A stretch of 64,000 nucleotides of DNA. Source: Streptomyces fragilis. GTDB lineage: Bacteria; Actinomycetota; Actinomycetes; Streptomycetales; Streptomycetaceae. Every line of letters begins with the position of its first letter. Position 1 is the first letter of the stretch. Below, one piece after another: positions 55,067-63,369 of this stretch. The stretch is taken from positions 992,001-1,056,000 of the forward strand of contig NZ_BEVZ01000002.1 in NCBI RefSeq assembly GCF_003112515.1. Direction: 5' to 3'. The notes beneath the pieces were generated by a model. It saw only the letters and a list, made by a program, of their open reading frames with translations. It made no database searches and was not told where the DNA came from. Both the position numbers and the translations under genes were made by a program.

Positions 55067-55282
55067 TCAGGGGCGGCGTTCCCCCACGTACGAGGTGAAC
55101 GCCGCCCACCGGGCCCCGGGGAAGGCCAGCACCGGCCCCTCGGGCCTCTTCGAGTCCCGTACCCGCACGGCCCCCGCGCCCACGGCGACCTCCACGCAGT
55201 CGCCGCCCCCCGACCCGCTGTAGCTGCTCCTGCGCCACGCGGGCCGGCCCGCGCCGGGGCCAGGGTCCTGCTCACCAGTCAT
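55067..55282 (-). CDS. DUF397 protein
   Basis: 71 residues with the DUF397 pattern WRRSSYSGSGGGDCVEVAV, VRVRDSKRPEGPVL, W-A-AF. These small proteins are paired with WhiJ-like HTH regulators in Streptomyces and may modulate them; a toxin-antitoxin role has been proposed for some pairs. The ATG overlaps the stop of the HTH gene (55279-55282). Confidence 0.9.
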   Translation of the reverse strand: MTGEQDPGPGAGRPAWRRSSYSGSGGGDCVEVAVGAGAVRVRDSKRPEGPVLAFPGARWAAFTSYVGERRP

Positions 55283-56106
55283 GCCGCGCCCTCCCCTGCA
55301 AGTCTCCGGAGCAGGCGCGCGGACTCCTCCGGGGTCAGCGCCTGCGAGCGCAGCTTCCCATACCGCGCGTCGAAGGCGCTGACCCGCGAAGGGTCCGTCA
55401 CCACCGACCCGACCTCCTGCGACTCCACGTAGCCGACCCGGCGGTGCTCCGCCGTCTCCAGCACGACGAAGCCGCCGTCGAGCCCCGGATGGAACCCCTG
55501 CACCGCGGGCATCACCTGCACGTCGACGTTGCGCAGCCCGGCCACCTCGGTGAGGCGGTGCAGTTGCTCCCGCATCACCTCGGGCGCCGCCACGGGGTTG
55601 GTGAGGGCGGTCTCCCCGATCACGAACGACAGCTCGACGATGGGGGAGCGCGTCAGCAACCGCTGGCGCGCCAGGCGTGCTTCGGTGTGCAGCTCGATCA
55701 CCTCGTCCTCCAGCGCGGGGCAGTGGGCGGAGAACAGGGCCCGGGCGTAGGCCTCGGTCTGCAGGAGCCCGGGCACCAGCAGCGGGTCGTACGAGGAGCG
55801 GCACACGGCGTCGCACTCGAGGGAGGCGAAGTCCCGGAAGAACGGCGGTAGTTTTGCCCGGTCCACGTCGTCCTGGAGGACCCGCAGCGCCCCCTCCGCG
55901 CCGAGGACCCGTTCCGCCGCGTCCGTGAAGGCCCCCTTCGCCGGACGCCGCCCCCGCTCGACCGAGGCGACCTGTTCCAGCGAGTACCCGATCGCCTCCG
56001 CGAGCCCCTGCTGGGTGAGCCCCGCACGCTCGCGGTACAGCCGCACCAGCTTCCCGTACGCGCCCCACACCGCGGGGCGTTCGTCGTCCCGTGTACGCGT
56101 GCTCAT
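55279..56106 (-). CDS. WhiJ-like XRE regulator with DUF5753
   Basis: 275 residues. The HTH_XRE domain (LVRLYRERAGLTQQGLAEAIGYSLEQVASVERGRRPAKGAF) is followed by DUF5753 (SYDPLLVPGLLQTEAYARALFSAH; SFVIGETALTNPVAAPEVMREQLHRL; GFHPGLDGGFVVLE). Forms a typical trio with the DUF397 gene and the divergent ATP-binding protein gene at 56285, as in whiJ/abaA-type clusters that influence development. ATG at 56106. Confidence 0.9.
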   Translation of the reverse strand: MSTRTRDDERPAVWGAYGKLVRLYRERAGLTQQGLAEAIGYSLEQVASVERGRRPAKGAFTDAAERVLGAEGALRVLQDDVDRAKLPPFFRDFASLECDAVCRSSYDPLLVPGLLQTEAYARALFSAHCPALEDEVIELHTEARLARQRLLTRSPIVELSFVIGETALTNPVAAPEVMREQLHRLTEVAGLRNVDVQVMPAVQGFHPGLDGGFVVLETAEHRRVGYVESQEVGSVVTDPSRVSAFDARYGKLRSQALTPEESARLLRRLAGEGAA

Positions 56107-56284
56107 CACACACCTGCCCGCCGCGGTCGCCGTGCCCCCGTCGTCCTCAACGACCCGCGGGCCGGTCGGTTCCGGAGCCCGGCCCGTACCGGACCCGTAC
56201 CGACCGCCGCGGCGCCCGTACAGCGCCGGACGGTACCGGCCGGCGACCTGGTCCGGCCGGTCCGCGCGGCGACACGGTGACGCC

Positions 56285-56704
56285 ATGGAACCGACCCCGA
56301 CCCCGACCACGTCTGCGGACCCGCGGTTCACGCTCCGCCTCAGCGGCACCCCCCGCGGCGCACGCCTCGCCCGCCACCTCGCCGCGCAGCAACTCGCGGC
56401 CTGGGGCGTCCCGTACGGCAGCGACGCGTCCGACGCCGTCTGCCTCGTGACGGCGGAGCTCGCGGCGAACGCCGTCACGCACGGGCTGGTGCCCGGCCGG
56501 GACTTCCGGCTGTCACTGCTCCGGCTCCCCGGGCGCGTGCGCGTCGAGGTGACCGACGCGCGTCCCGAACGCCTGCCGCCGACGGTCCCGCAGGCCGGGG
56601 CGGGACGAGGGCTCCTCCTGGTGGCTGCCTGCGCCGACCGGTGGGGACACGAGGTGCGTGACGTCTGCGCCAAGACGGTGTGGGCCGAGGTTCCCTGCCC
56701 GTGA
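56285..56704 (+). CDS. HATPase anti-sigma-like ATP-binding protein
   Basis: 139 residues. GHKL ATPase motifs: VCLVTAELAANAVTHG (N-box), VEVTDARPE (G1) and GAGRGLLLVAACADRWG (G2). Single-domain RsbW-like proteins of this type accompany WhiJ/DUF397 pairs in Streptomyces. ATG at 56285, divergent from the WhiJ-like gene. Confidence 0.85.
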   Translation: MEPTPTPTTSADPRFTLRLSGTPRGARLARHLAAQQLAAWGVPYGSDASDAVCLVTAELAANAVTHGLVPGRDFRLSLLRLPGRVRVEVTDARPERLPPTVPQAGAGRGLLLVAACADRWGHEVRDVCAKTVWAEVPCP

Positions 56705-56716
56705 CGCGGCCCCCGG

Positions 56717-57298
56717 TCAGTCGCCGAACATCCCCCGCAGCAGCTCCCGCACCCCCGCGCGCAGGGCGTCCGGGCCCGGCAGATCGGCGTGGAACGACCC
56801 GGCCGCGCAGGAGAACATCACGCCGTCGGCCCAGGCCACCAGCGACAGCGCCTGCCGGGCCGGATCGGGCGAGCCGAGGCCGGCCACCAGCGCGGTGGCC
56901 GCCTCCCGGAACCGCGCGCCGGCCGCGTCGAAGTGGGCGCGCAGCTCCGGCCGGCGGGTCGCCTCCAGCGCCAGCTCGTAACGCGCGATCAGCAGGTCGC
57001 GGTTGCCCGTCAGGGAGCGGTGGACGGCGAGCGCCAGGGCGTCGACCAGCTGGTCCCGGCCGCCGCGGGGGTCCGGCATCTCCGCCACGGCGAGGACCTG
57101 CGCCTCCCGCTCGGCCAGCCGCAGGACCGCCAGCTCCAGCAGCGCCAGGCGGGTCCGGGCGACGTTCGAGGTGGAGCCGTGCGGCAGCCCGGCCGCCTCG
57201 TCCACCGCCCGGTGGGTCAGTCCGCGCATGCCGCGCCCGGCGAGCAGGGCGAGAGCGGTGTCGGCGACGAGGACGGAACGGGAGGTCGGTGCTGGCAT
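56717..57298 (-). CDS. TetR-family repressor
   Basis: 193 residues. The HTH is RSVLVADTALALLAGRGMRGLTHRAVDEAAGLPHGSTSNVARTRLALLELA, then a helical ligand-binding domain. It is divergent from the FAD monooxygenase gene, and two palindromic operators lie between them, so it most likely represses both and responds to a substrate of the monooxygenase. Confidence 0.9.
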   Translation of the reverse strand: MPAPTSRSVLVADTALALLAGRGMRGLTHRAVDEAAGLPHGSTSNVARTRLALLELAVLRLAEREAQVLAVAEMPDPRGGRDQLVDALALAVHRSLTGNRDLLIARYELALEATRRPELRAHFDAAGARFREAATALVAGLGSPDPARQALSLVAWADGVMFSCAAGSFHADLPGPDALRAGVRELLRGMFGD

Positions 57299-57317
57299 GC
57301 CCCCAACCTACCGTCGG

Positions 57318-57365
57318 TACTACGGCCGTAGTATCTTCGGCTCCACGGACACTACGGGTGTAGTG
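57318..57365. promoter_or_regulatory. Two TetR operator palindromes
   Basis: TACTACGGCCGTAGTA (57318-57333) is a perfect 16-bp palindrome. CACTACGGGTGTAGTG (57350-57365) repeats the CTAC/GTAG arms around GGGT. Both lie in the 91-bp gap between the divergent TetR and monooxygenase genes. Confidence 0.85.
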
Positions 57366-57389
57366 CCCGGCTCCGGAGGAGGAGACGCC

Positions 57390-58571
57390 ATGTCAGCCGT
57401 GCCCCGCCCCTCGTGGTCATCGCAGGTCGTCGTCGTGGGAGGCGGCATCGGGGGCCTGACCGCGGCCGTCGCGCTCCGGCAGGCCGGGCGGGAGGTCGTC
57501 GTCCTGGAACGCGCGCCGTCTCTGGAACCGGTCGGCGCCGCCATCTCCCTCGCCCCCAACGCCCTGCGCGCGCTGGACGTGCTGGGCGTCGGGGACGAGG
57601 TCCGCTCCCGGGCCGCCCGGGTGAGGGAGGGCGGGATGCGCACCCCGTCCGGGCGGTGGCTCGCGCGGACGGACGCGGCCGGGATCACCGAGCGCTTCGG
57701 CGACCCGCTGCTCCTGCTGCCCCGCTCCACGCTGGTCGACGTCCTCACCGCCCGCCTCCCCGCAGGCGCCGTCCGCACCGGCTGCCGGGCCGCCGTCGCC
57801 GACCCGGGAGACCACGGGCGGCCGGCCAGGGTCACCACCCCGGACGGGGAGCTCGCCGCCGGTCTGGTGGTCGGCGCCGACGGCATCCACTCGCCGGCCC
57901 GCGGCGTCCTCTTCCCCGAGCACCCCGGCGTCGTGTACTCCGGCTTCACCACCTGGCGGGTCATGGTCCCGGCACCCGCCGTGGAGATCGTCTCGCACGA
58001 GACCTGGGGGCCCGGGCGGCTGTGGGGCACGCACCGCCTCACGGACGGAAGGATCTACGCGTACGCCGCGGCCATGACCCCGGCGGGCGGGAAGGCGGCC
58101 GACGACGAGAAGGCCGAGCTGCTGCGCCTGTTCGGCCACTGGCACGAGCCGGTCCCGTCCGTCCTCGCCGCGATCCGGCCGCAGGACGTCCTGCGGCACG
58201 ACGTCCACCACGTCGCCCCGCCGCTGCCCGCCTACCACCGGGGGAGGGTCGCCCTGGTCGGCGACGCGGCGCACGCCATGCCGCCGACGCTGGGACAGGG
58301 CGGCAACCAGGCGATCGAGGACGCCGTCGTCCTCGCCCACCACGCCGAGGACCTGCCCGCCTACACCGCGGCCCGACTGCCCCGGACGTCGGCGCTGGTG
58401 ACCAGGTCGGTCCGCACCTCACGGCTCGGCATGACCCGCAACCGGCCCGCCGCCGCCCTGCGCAACGCCGCGGTCGCCGCCCTCTCGCGCACCGGCCCCG
58501 CCTTCTTCCTGCGCGGCCTCGACGGCATCGCCGACTGGCGGCCCCCGCAGAGTGAGCGACGGACCGAATAG
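57390..58571 (+). CDS. FAD-dependent monooxygenase
   Basis: 393 residues of the PHBH/UbiH type. VVVVGGGIGGLTAAVALRQAGREVVVLERA binds the ADP part of FAD (GxGxxG), GLVVGADGIHSPAR is the DG motif for FAD/NADPH, and RVALVGDAAHAMPPTLGQGGNQAIEDA is the GD motif. It probably hydroxylates an aromatic or polycyclic compound. ATG at 57390 after GGAGGAGGAG. Its C-terminus (FFLRGLDGIADWRPPQ) is echoed in a remnant at about 59660. Confidence 0.9.
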   Translation: MSAVPRPSWSSQVVVVGGGIGGLTAAVALRQAGREVVVLERAPSLEPVGAAISLAPNALRALDVLGVGDEVRSRAARVREGGMRTPSGRWLARTDAAGITERFGDPLLLLPRSTLVDVLTARLPAGAVRTGCRAAVADPGDHGRPARVTTPDGELAAGLVVGADGIHSPARGVLFPEHPGVVYSGFTTWRVMVPAPAVEIVSHETWGPGRLWGTHRLTDGRIYAYAAAMTPAGGKAADDEKAELLRLFGHWHEPVPSVLAAIRPQDVLRHDVHHVAPPLPAYHRGRVALVGDAAHAMPPTLGQGGNQAIEDAVVLAHHAEDLPAYTAARLPRTSALVTRSVRTSRLGMTRNRPAAALRNAAVAALSRTGPAFFLRGLDGIADWRPPQSERRTE

Positions 58572-58673
58572 CCCCCATGGGGCTGCTTCGCGAGGTCATC
58601 GAGCGGAACGGTGCTTCGGTGTTCGTGCGTCGTTTCCCGACGGTTGCCCGGGCCGCTCAGGGGCCGACCGGGT

Positions 58674-58723
58674 CCGGCGCATGCGTTCCCGGCGTTCTCC
58701 CAGGCCGAGAACGCATGCGCCGG
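58674..58723. terminator. Bidirectional terminator, 15-bp perfect stem
   Basis: CCGGCGCATGCGTTC (58674-58688) is repeated inverted at 58709-58723 with a 20-base loop, between the stops of the converging monooxygenase gene and the 58728 gene. Confidence 0.75.
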
Positions 58724-58727
58724 CGCA

Positions 58728-59336
58728 TCAGATGGTCGGGGTGTCGTCAACAACCGGCTTGTGAATCTCGACGACCGGCTTCCACCCCGTGGAGAACTCG
58801 ATGAAGTCCGCACGGGTGGGGTAGGTGTCGATCGCGCGACGGTCACGCTTGGGGCTGTCGCTCGCCTTGCGTCCCCGGGGCATCTGCTCCTCGAAGATGT
58901 CGACCTTCACGTCGGGAACCTCCTTGAGGCCCTGGCGCCAGATCTGAACGACGTCGGCACCGAACGCCTGCCGGACCGCAGCGTAGAGGGCCGTGAGAGC
59001 GCCCTTGTCCCCGCCGGGAACAAAAAGCGCCAGGTCCAGCACGACACCGGCGGACTGGAGGACCTCGATGGTCACCGGGCCGTTCTCGTCGGCCACGTAG
59101 ATTCCGGCTTCGTTCTCGTCGTCGGGAAGGCAGCAGACCTCTTCCTGGAATACGGTCCTCGCCGTGATCGAACCGCCCTCGAAAGCCTCACCGGGCTTGG
59201 TCAGAAAAGCAGGGACATAGCAGTCGGGAAGCTTGAGTTCCGCCGTGTCGGCGGAAACGAAGAGCTTGTCCTTCACGCCGAGCTTCGTCACCTCTTCCAG
59301 CGAGAGGCGGCGAGCGGCGATCTTCTCCGTGTTCAC
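58728..59336 (-). CDS. Hypothetical protein
   Basis: 202 residues, no family recognised. It is a soluble, acidic protein with mixed alpha/beta sequence (KDKLFVSADTAELKLPDCYVPAFLTKPGEAF; NGPVTIEVLQSAGVVLDLALFVPGG) and a charged middle (RGRKASDSPKRDRR). Codon third positions are less extreme in GC than the neighbours, hinting at acquisition. The GTG at 59336 follows AAAGGGAAA; an earlier ATG is possible. Confidence 0.6.
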   Translation of the reverse strand: MNTEKIAARRLSLEEVTKLGVKDKLFVSADTAELKLPDCYVPAFLTKPGEAFEGGSITARTVFQEEVCCLPDDENEAGIYVADENGPVTIEVLQSAGVVLDLALFVPGGDKGALTALYAAVRQAFGADVVQIWRQGLKEVPDVKVDIFEEQMPRGRKASDSPKRDRRAIDTYPTRADFIEFSTGWKPVVEIHKPVVDDTPTI

Positions 59337-59964
59337 GATTTCCCTTTCAGGTTGCACTGTCCCTCCGGACGAGGACGCTACCACGAAACCCCGAGGTCAA
59401 CTGCCCGGTGATCTCTGGGTAGATGACCCCCGGCGGCCTGCGCGGGAGGAGGTCGGAGCGAGTGCCACCCGGTAGGGAACAGCTTACGGTGGATATCGCC
59501 CATACCGCCTTCGGGAAGGCGGCGGCGGGGTAAGGCAGACCATTCGTCGTGCGTCTCGAAGAGCGCAGCGGAAATCCACCGGATCGTTCGACACCCAGCA
59601 ACGGAGTCCCCCGCCTGCGACATCTGGATGGAGCGCGAACCGGAAGTCGCGTACCACCGCGACTTCTTCGTGCGCGGCTTCGACGGCATCGCCGACTGTC
59701 GCCCGCCGCAGGGCGGTCGCCGGGCCACCGGCAGCGTGAACCGACCGGCCGTGCGGAGAACGCCCTGCCCTTCAGCGCGCCTCCGCGAGCAGCACCACTT
59801 CTCCTTCGGGCTCCCGCCGTGGGCACCGGTGCCGCGTCCGGGACCGCCGGGTACCCTCGACGCATCGTCAACGCGGCCCGACGGGCTTCCGCTCCGCTCC
59901 GGCGGGGTCTCGAAGGACACGCCCCCACCCGCACGAGTCTCTTCGTGCTGCCCTGGGGAAGTCC
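59337..59964. other. Gene-poor interval with a monooxygenase remnant
   Basis: 628 bases with overlapping open frames in all phases but no credible complete gene. A hairpin-like GCCTTCGGGAAGGC lies near 59499-59512. A degenerate copy of the monooxygenase 3' end is at about 59660-59735. The last 30 bases hold the ribosome site of the helicase gene. Confidence 0.5.
59660..59735 (+). pseudogene. Degenerate fragment of an FAD monooxygenase 3' end
   Basis: DFFVRGFDGIADCRPPQGGRR closely follows the C-terminus of the monooxygenase encoded at 57390-58571 (AFFLRGLDGIADWRPPQSERR), and the DNA is also alike. Only this tail is present. It is a remnant of a duplication or of a lost paralogue. Confidence 0.6.
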
Positions 59965-61854
59965 TTGCTGTTCCGCGCGTCCGCGAAAACCGTTGCCGCC
60001 ATGTCGCTCGACGGCTCCTTGTTCCTGCACCTCACCGACCAGTTCGCCCACGCCCACGGCTACCGTCCCGGCGCCTCGGAGGCGCGCTCCTGGGAGCGCA
60101 GCATCCCCGTCCTGGCCGCCGCGCTCAACGACGCGGGCCTGGGCGACGTCGAGGTCATGCTGGAGTACGCGCTCCCGCTGAACAGCAGGCGCGCCGACGC
60201 CGTACTCGCCGGGGTGCACCCCGTGACCGGGGAACCGTCGTACGTCGTCGTGGAGTTGAAGCAGTGGAGCCAGGCCGAGCCCCACGAGGACGACCCGGCG
60301 CTGTGTCACGTCGACGCGTACGCGCGACCCGTCCTCAACCCGATCGAGCAGGTCCGCCGCTACTGCGAGTACCTCGTCAACTTCAACGGCGCCCTCGCCG
60401 AGGCGCCGGAGCGGATCACCGGAGTGGCGTTCCTGCACAACGCCACCGAGTTCGGAGCGAGCGGCCTGCGCGCCGTCGAGTCCGACGACCGGGGCCTGCT
60501 CTTCACCGGTGAACGTCGGGGCGAGTTCATCGACCACCTCCGCTCGCGCCTCAGCACCACGCACCCCGGCGCCCGGGCCGCGGACGACCTGCTCGCTGGA
60601 AGGACGGTCCCTTCACGCCAGTTGATGGCGGTGGCCGCGCAGGAGGTGCGTGAGCGCGAGCAGTTCGTGCTGCTGGACGAGCAGCAGGTCGCCTACCGCC
60701 TCGTCCTCAACGCGGTCCGCCGGGCGAAGCAGTCGGACCACAAGGAGGTCGTGGTCGTCACCGGCGGCCCCGGCACGGGCAAGAGCGTCATCGCGCTCTC
60801 CCTCCTCGGCGAGCTGTACCGGCAGGGCGTCCCCGCCCTGCACGCCACCGGGTCGCAGTCGTTCACCAAGACGATGCGCAAGGTCGCAGGCGCGCGCAAG
60901 CGGGAGGTCCAGGACCTCTTCAAGTACTTCAACAGCTTCATGACCGCCGAGAAGAACACCCTCGACGTCCTCCTGTGCGACGAGGCCCACCGCATCCGCG
61001 AGACCTCCGCCAACCGCTACACCCCCGCCGCCCACCGCACCGGCCGCCCGCAGATCGACGAACTGATCGACGTCGCCCGGGTGCCCGTCTTCCTCCTCGA
61101 CGAGCACCAGGTGGTCCGCCCCGGGGAGACGGGCACCGTCGCCGACATCCAGGAGGCCGCTGCCCGCAAGGGACTGACCTGCCACGTCGTCTCCCTGGAC
61201 AGCCAGTTCCGGTGCGGCGGCAGTGACGCCTACCTGCGCTGGGTGGTGCGGCTCCTCGGCCTGGAGCCGGGCGGCCCGGTCGTCTGGGAACCCGACGACC
61301 GGATGCGTCTGCTGGTCGCCGACAGCCCGCAGGAGATGGAGGACTTCCTCGAGGCCCGCCGCGCCGAGGGCTACGGCGCCCGGATGTCCGCCGGCTACTG
61401 CTGGCGCTGGTCCCCGGAACCCAGGCCGGGCGACCCGCTCCCCGCCGACGTGGTGATCGGGGACTGGGCCCGCCCCTGGAACCTGCGCGGCGACCGCTCC
61501 GTCTCCGGCGCGCCCCCGGCCGCCCTGTGGGCCACCGACCCCGCCGGCTTCGGGCAGGTCGGCTGCGTCTACACCGCGCAGGGCTTCGAGTACGACTGGT
61601 CCGGCGTCATCATCGGCCCCGACCTGCTCTGGCGCGGCGACCGCTGGATCACCGACCGCACGGCCTCCAAGGACCCGGTCTTCACGAAGGCACCCTCCGA
61701 CGCCGACGTGGACCGCCTGATCCGCAACACCTACAAGGTCCTGCTGACCCGAGGCATGGTCGGCACCGTCGTGTACTCCACCGACCCGGAGACCCGGGAG
61801 AAGCTGCGCGAACTGGCGGGCGCCCTCCCTGAGCGGGAACCCACCGTGCTCTGA
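59965..61854 (+). CDS. DUF2075 helicase with N-terminal nuclease-like domain
   Basis: 629 residues. Residues about 60-200 look like a PD-(D/E)xK nuclease core (NSRRADAVLAGVHPVTGEPSYVVVELKQW, with D and E-x-K). Residues about 255-600 are a superfamily 1-like helicase of the DUF2075/Schlafen group: VVVTGGPGTGKSVIALSLLGEL (Walker A), VLLCDEAHRIRE (Walker B), FLLDEHQVVRPGE, LDSQFRCGGSDAYLRWV, VYTAQGFEYDWSGVIIGPDLLW and YKVLLTRGMVGTVVY. Such proteins are suspected in nucleic-acid quality control or phage defence, but the role is not established. TTG start with GGGGAAG upstream, matching the usual family start LLFRASA. Confidence 0.85.
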   Translation: MLFRASAKTVAAMSLDGSLFLHLTDQFAHAHGYRPGASEARSWERSIPVLAAALNDAGLGDVEVMLEYALPLNSRRADAVLAGVHPVTGEPSYVVVELKQWSQAEPHEDDPALCHVDAYARPVLNPIEQVRRYCEYLVNFNGALAEAPERITGVAFLHNATEFGASGLRAVESDDRGLLFTGERRGEFIDHLRSRLSTTHPGARAADDLLAGRTVPSRQLMAVAAQEVREREQFVLLDEQQVAYRLVLNAVRRAKQSDHKEVVVVTGGPGTGKSVIALSLLGELYRQGVPALHATGSQSFTKTMRKVAGARKREVQDLFKYFNSFMTAEKNTLDVLLCDEAHRIRETSANRYTPAAHRTGRPQIDELIDVARVPVFLLDEHQVVRPGETGTVADIQEAAARKGLTCHVVSLDSQFRCGGSDAYLRWVVRLLGLEPGGPVVWEPDDRMRLLVADSPQEMEDFLEARRAEGYGARMSAGYCWRWSPEPRPGDPLPADVVIGDWARPWNLRGDRSVSGAPPAALWATDPAGFGQVGCVYTAQGFEYDWSGVIIGPDLLWRGDRWITDRTASKDPVFTKAPSDADVDRLIRNTYKVLLTRGMVGTVVYSTDPETREKLRELAGALPEREPTVL

Positions 61855-61908
61855 ACGGGTTGGTGGACCACCGCCCGTCGCGCGACGGCCCTGACGCCCC
61901 GGTGCCGC

Positions 61909-62319
61909 TCAGACGCGGTCGGAGACCCCGGGAGCCGCGGCGGGTTCGCGGGCGTCGGAGACGGAGAGGGCGGCCGGCACGGTGGGGAAGAGGGGGATCA
62001 CCGTCTCGAGGCCGAGCATGTGCCATATCTGCTGGTAGTGGCTGTTGAAGGCGGCAAGGTACAGCGTGCCGGAGCGGGCCTGCGTCGTGCGTGACAGCGT
62101 GATCAGCATGGTGACGCCGGAGGAGTCGAGGTACTCCGTCCCGGAGGCGTCCACCACCAGGGTGGTCAAGCCGCGCTGCACCAGGTCCTCGCACTGCGCG
62201 CCGACGGCGGAGGCGTTGTCGAAGTCCACCTGCTGCGGCAGCCGCACGACCGCCGTGTTCTCGCCCTGCACCTGCACGGTCAGCATGAGGTACCCGGTAC
62301 TCCCGTCTCTTCCCGACAT
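61909..62319 (-). CDS. STAS-domain anti-sigma factor antagonist
   Basis: 136 residues. STAS fold with the phosphorylatable Ser in VVDASGTEYLDSSGVTMLITL (D-S-S-G), like SpoIIAA/RsbV. Such proteins bind HATPase kinases and free sigma factors. The ATG at 62319 is the longest start; an ATG at 62286 (MLTVQVQGEN) is also possible. It is the last gene of a leftward sigma-control group with the MEDS/HATPase genes. Confidence 0.85.
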   Translation of the reverse strand: MSGRDGSTGYLMLTVQVQGENTAVVRLPQQVDFDNASAVGAQCEDLVQRGLTTLVVDASGTEYLDSSGVTMLITLSRTTQARSGTLYLAAFNSHYQQIWHMLGLETVIPLFPTVPAALSVSDAREPAAAPGVSDRV

Positions 62320-62418
62320 CCACTGTCACGCCCCACCGGGCATGGTCCTACGTCTTCCCGCCGGGCCGCCGCCACACCTCCTGTCACACGGTCGGACGAC
62401 GGACCGGAAAGTATGAGG

Positions 62419-63369
62419 TCACGGCAGCTCGGTGTGGAGGCGCACCGTGGTGCCCTCGTCCGGCGAGGAGCGGATCTCGACGAGATCCGTGAGCTGGTGG
62501 ACGAGCCACAGCCCGCGGCCACCGTTCTGGCGGGCGTTCGGCCGCAACCGCCCGGTCAGCGGGTTCTCGATGTACCCGGCGTCCCGGAACTCGCACACGA
62601 GGCGGTCGTCCTCGCTCCAGGTGCGCAGCACCCCCTGGCCGCCGCCGTGCCGGATGCTGTTGGTCGCCACCTCCGTCGCGGCCAGGTGCAGCTCGCGAAG
62701 CCGCGAACCGCTCAGACCGTGCTCCTCGGCGCAGGCGGTGATCTTCCCCCGCAGGGCGAGCAGGTCACCGCTGGTGTAGGCGAACTCCTCGTACGGATCG
62801 CACGGGCGGGTCAGCGGAACGAAGGGGTACGACGCCTGCGCGTCGTAGTCCTCGCAGGGCGTCGTCCTGCCGTCCCTGCGCATCTCGGGATGGCACCGGG
62901 CCATGTCCCGCAGGCCGCTCTCGTCGTGGGCGACGTCGTAGGGGCACAGCAGCCACCAGGCCGGGCCCTGCGCGAAGGCCTTGTTGAGCAGCCACTCGTG
63001 GTAGTGCAGCTCCGCGGCCTCGGCGGGGCTGCGGACCTGGGCCCAGGGGGATTCGCCGATCCCGCGGACCGGCCGTCCCTCCTCGACGTGTCTTTGGATC
63101 CATCCCTGCCAGGAGTCGATGAGCCGGCCCGGACGGCGCGCCACCCGGCTCGTGTCGACGTAGCGCACGGCCTCGTCCTCGCGGATCTCCGCGCGCAGCA
63201 GGGACGCCTTGTCCTCCGGGACGGCCACCACGACGGCCTCGCCGCCCTCGAGCGCGTCCTCGATGAAACCCAGTGTGCCCTGGACGAACTCGTCCCCTCC
63301 GGCGTACGGGTAGAGCTCGTGCCGATAACCGCCCGGCGTGGTGGTGGTCTGCTGGAGGGAGGTGGTCAT
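62419..63369 (-). CDS. MEDS-domain/HATPase sensor kinase-like protein
   Basis: 316 residues. The N-terminal MEDS domain (about 10-180: YRHELYPYAGGDEFVQGTLGFIEDALEGGEAVVVAVP; WWLLCPYD) is a sensor seen in RecA-fold-like regulators. The C-terminal HATPase (about 200-316) has LHLAATEVATNSIRHG and GGRGLWLVHQLTD. An anti-sigma or kinase partner of the STAS protein downstream is likely. The ATG at 63369 overlaps the stop of the upstream gene (63366). Confidence 0.8.
   Translation of the reverse strand: MTTSLQQTTTTPGGYRHELYPYAGGDEFVQGTLGFIEDALEGGEAVVVAVPEDKASLLRAEIREDEAVRYVDTSRVARRPGRLIDSWQGWIQRHVEEGRPVRGIGESPWAQVRSPAEAAELHYHEWLLNKAFAQGPAWWLLCPYDVAHDESGLRDMARCHPEMRRDGRTTPCEDYDAQASYPFVPLTRPCDPYEEFAYTSGDLLALRGKITACAEEHGLSGSRLRELHLAATEVATNSIRHGGGQGVLRTWSEDDRLVCEFRDAGYIENPLTGRLRPNARQNGGRGLWLVHQLTDLVEIRSSPDEGTTVRLHTELP

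Noticed and set aside
52297..55275. 992-codon minus-strand open frame
   Set aside because: Antisense to the ABC ATPase and FtsX genes, composition-driven, no motifs.
59378..59920. 180-codon minus-strand frame as a gene or transposase remnant
   Set aside because: No transposase motif or terminal inverted repeats; part of it is the antisense of the monooxygenase remnant.
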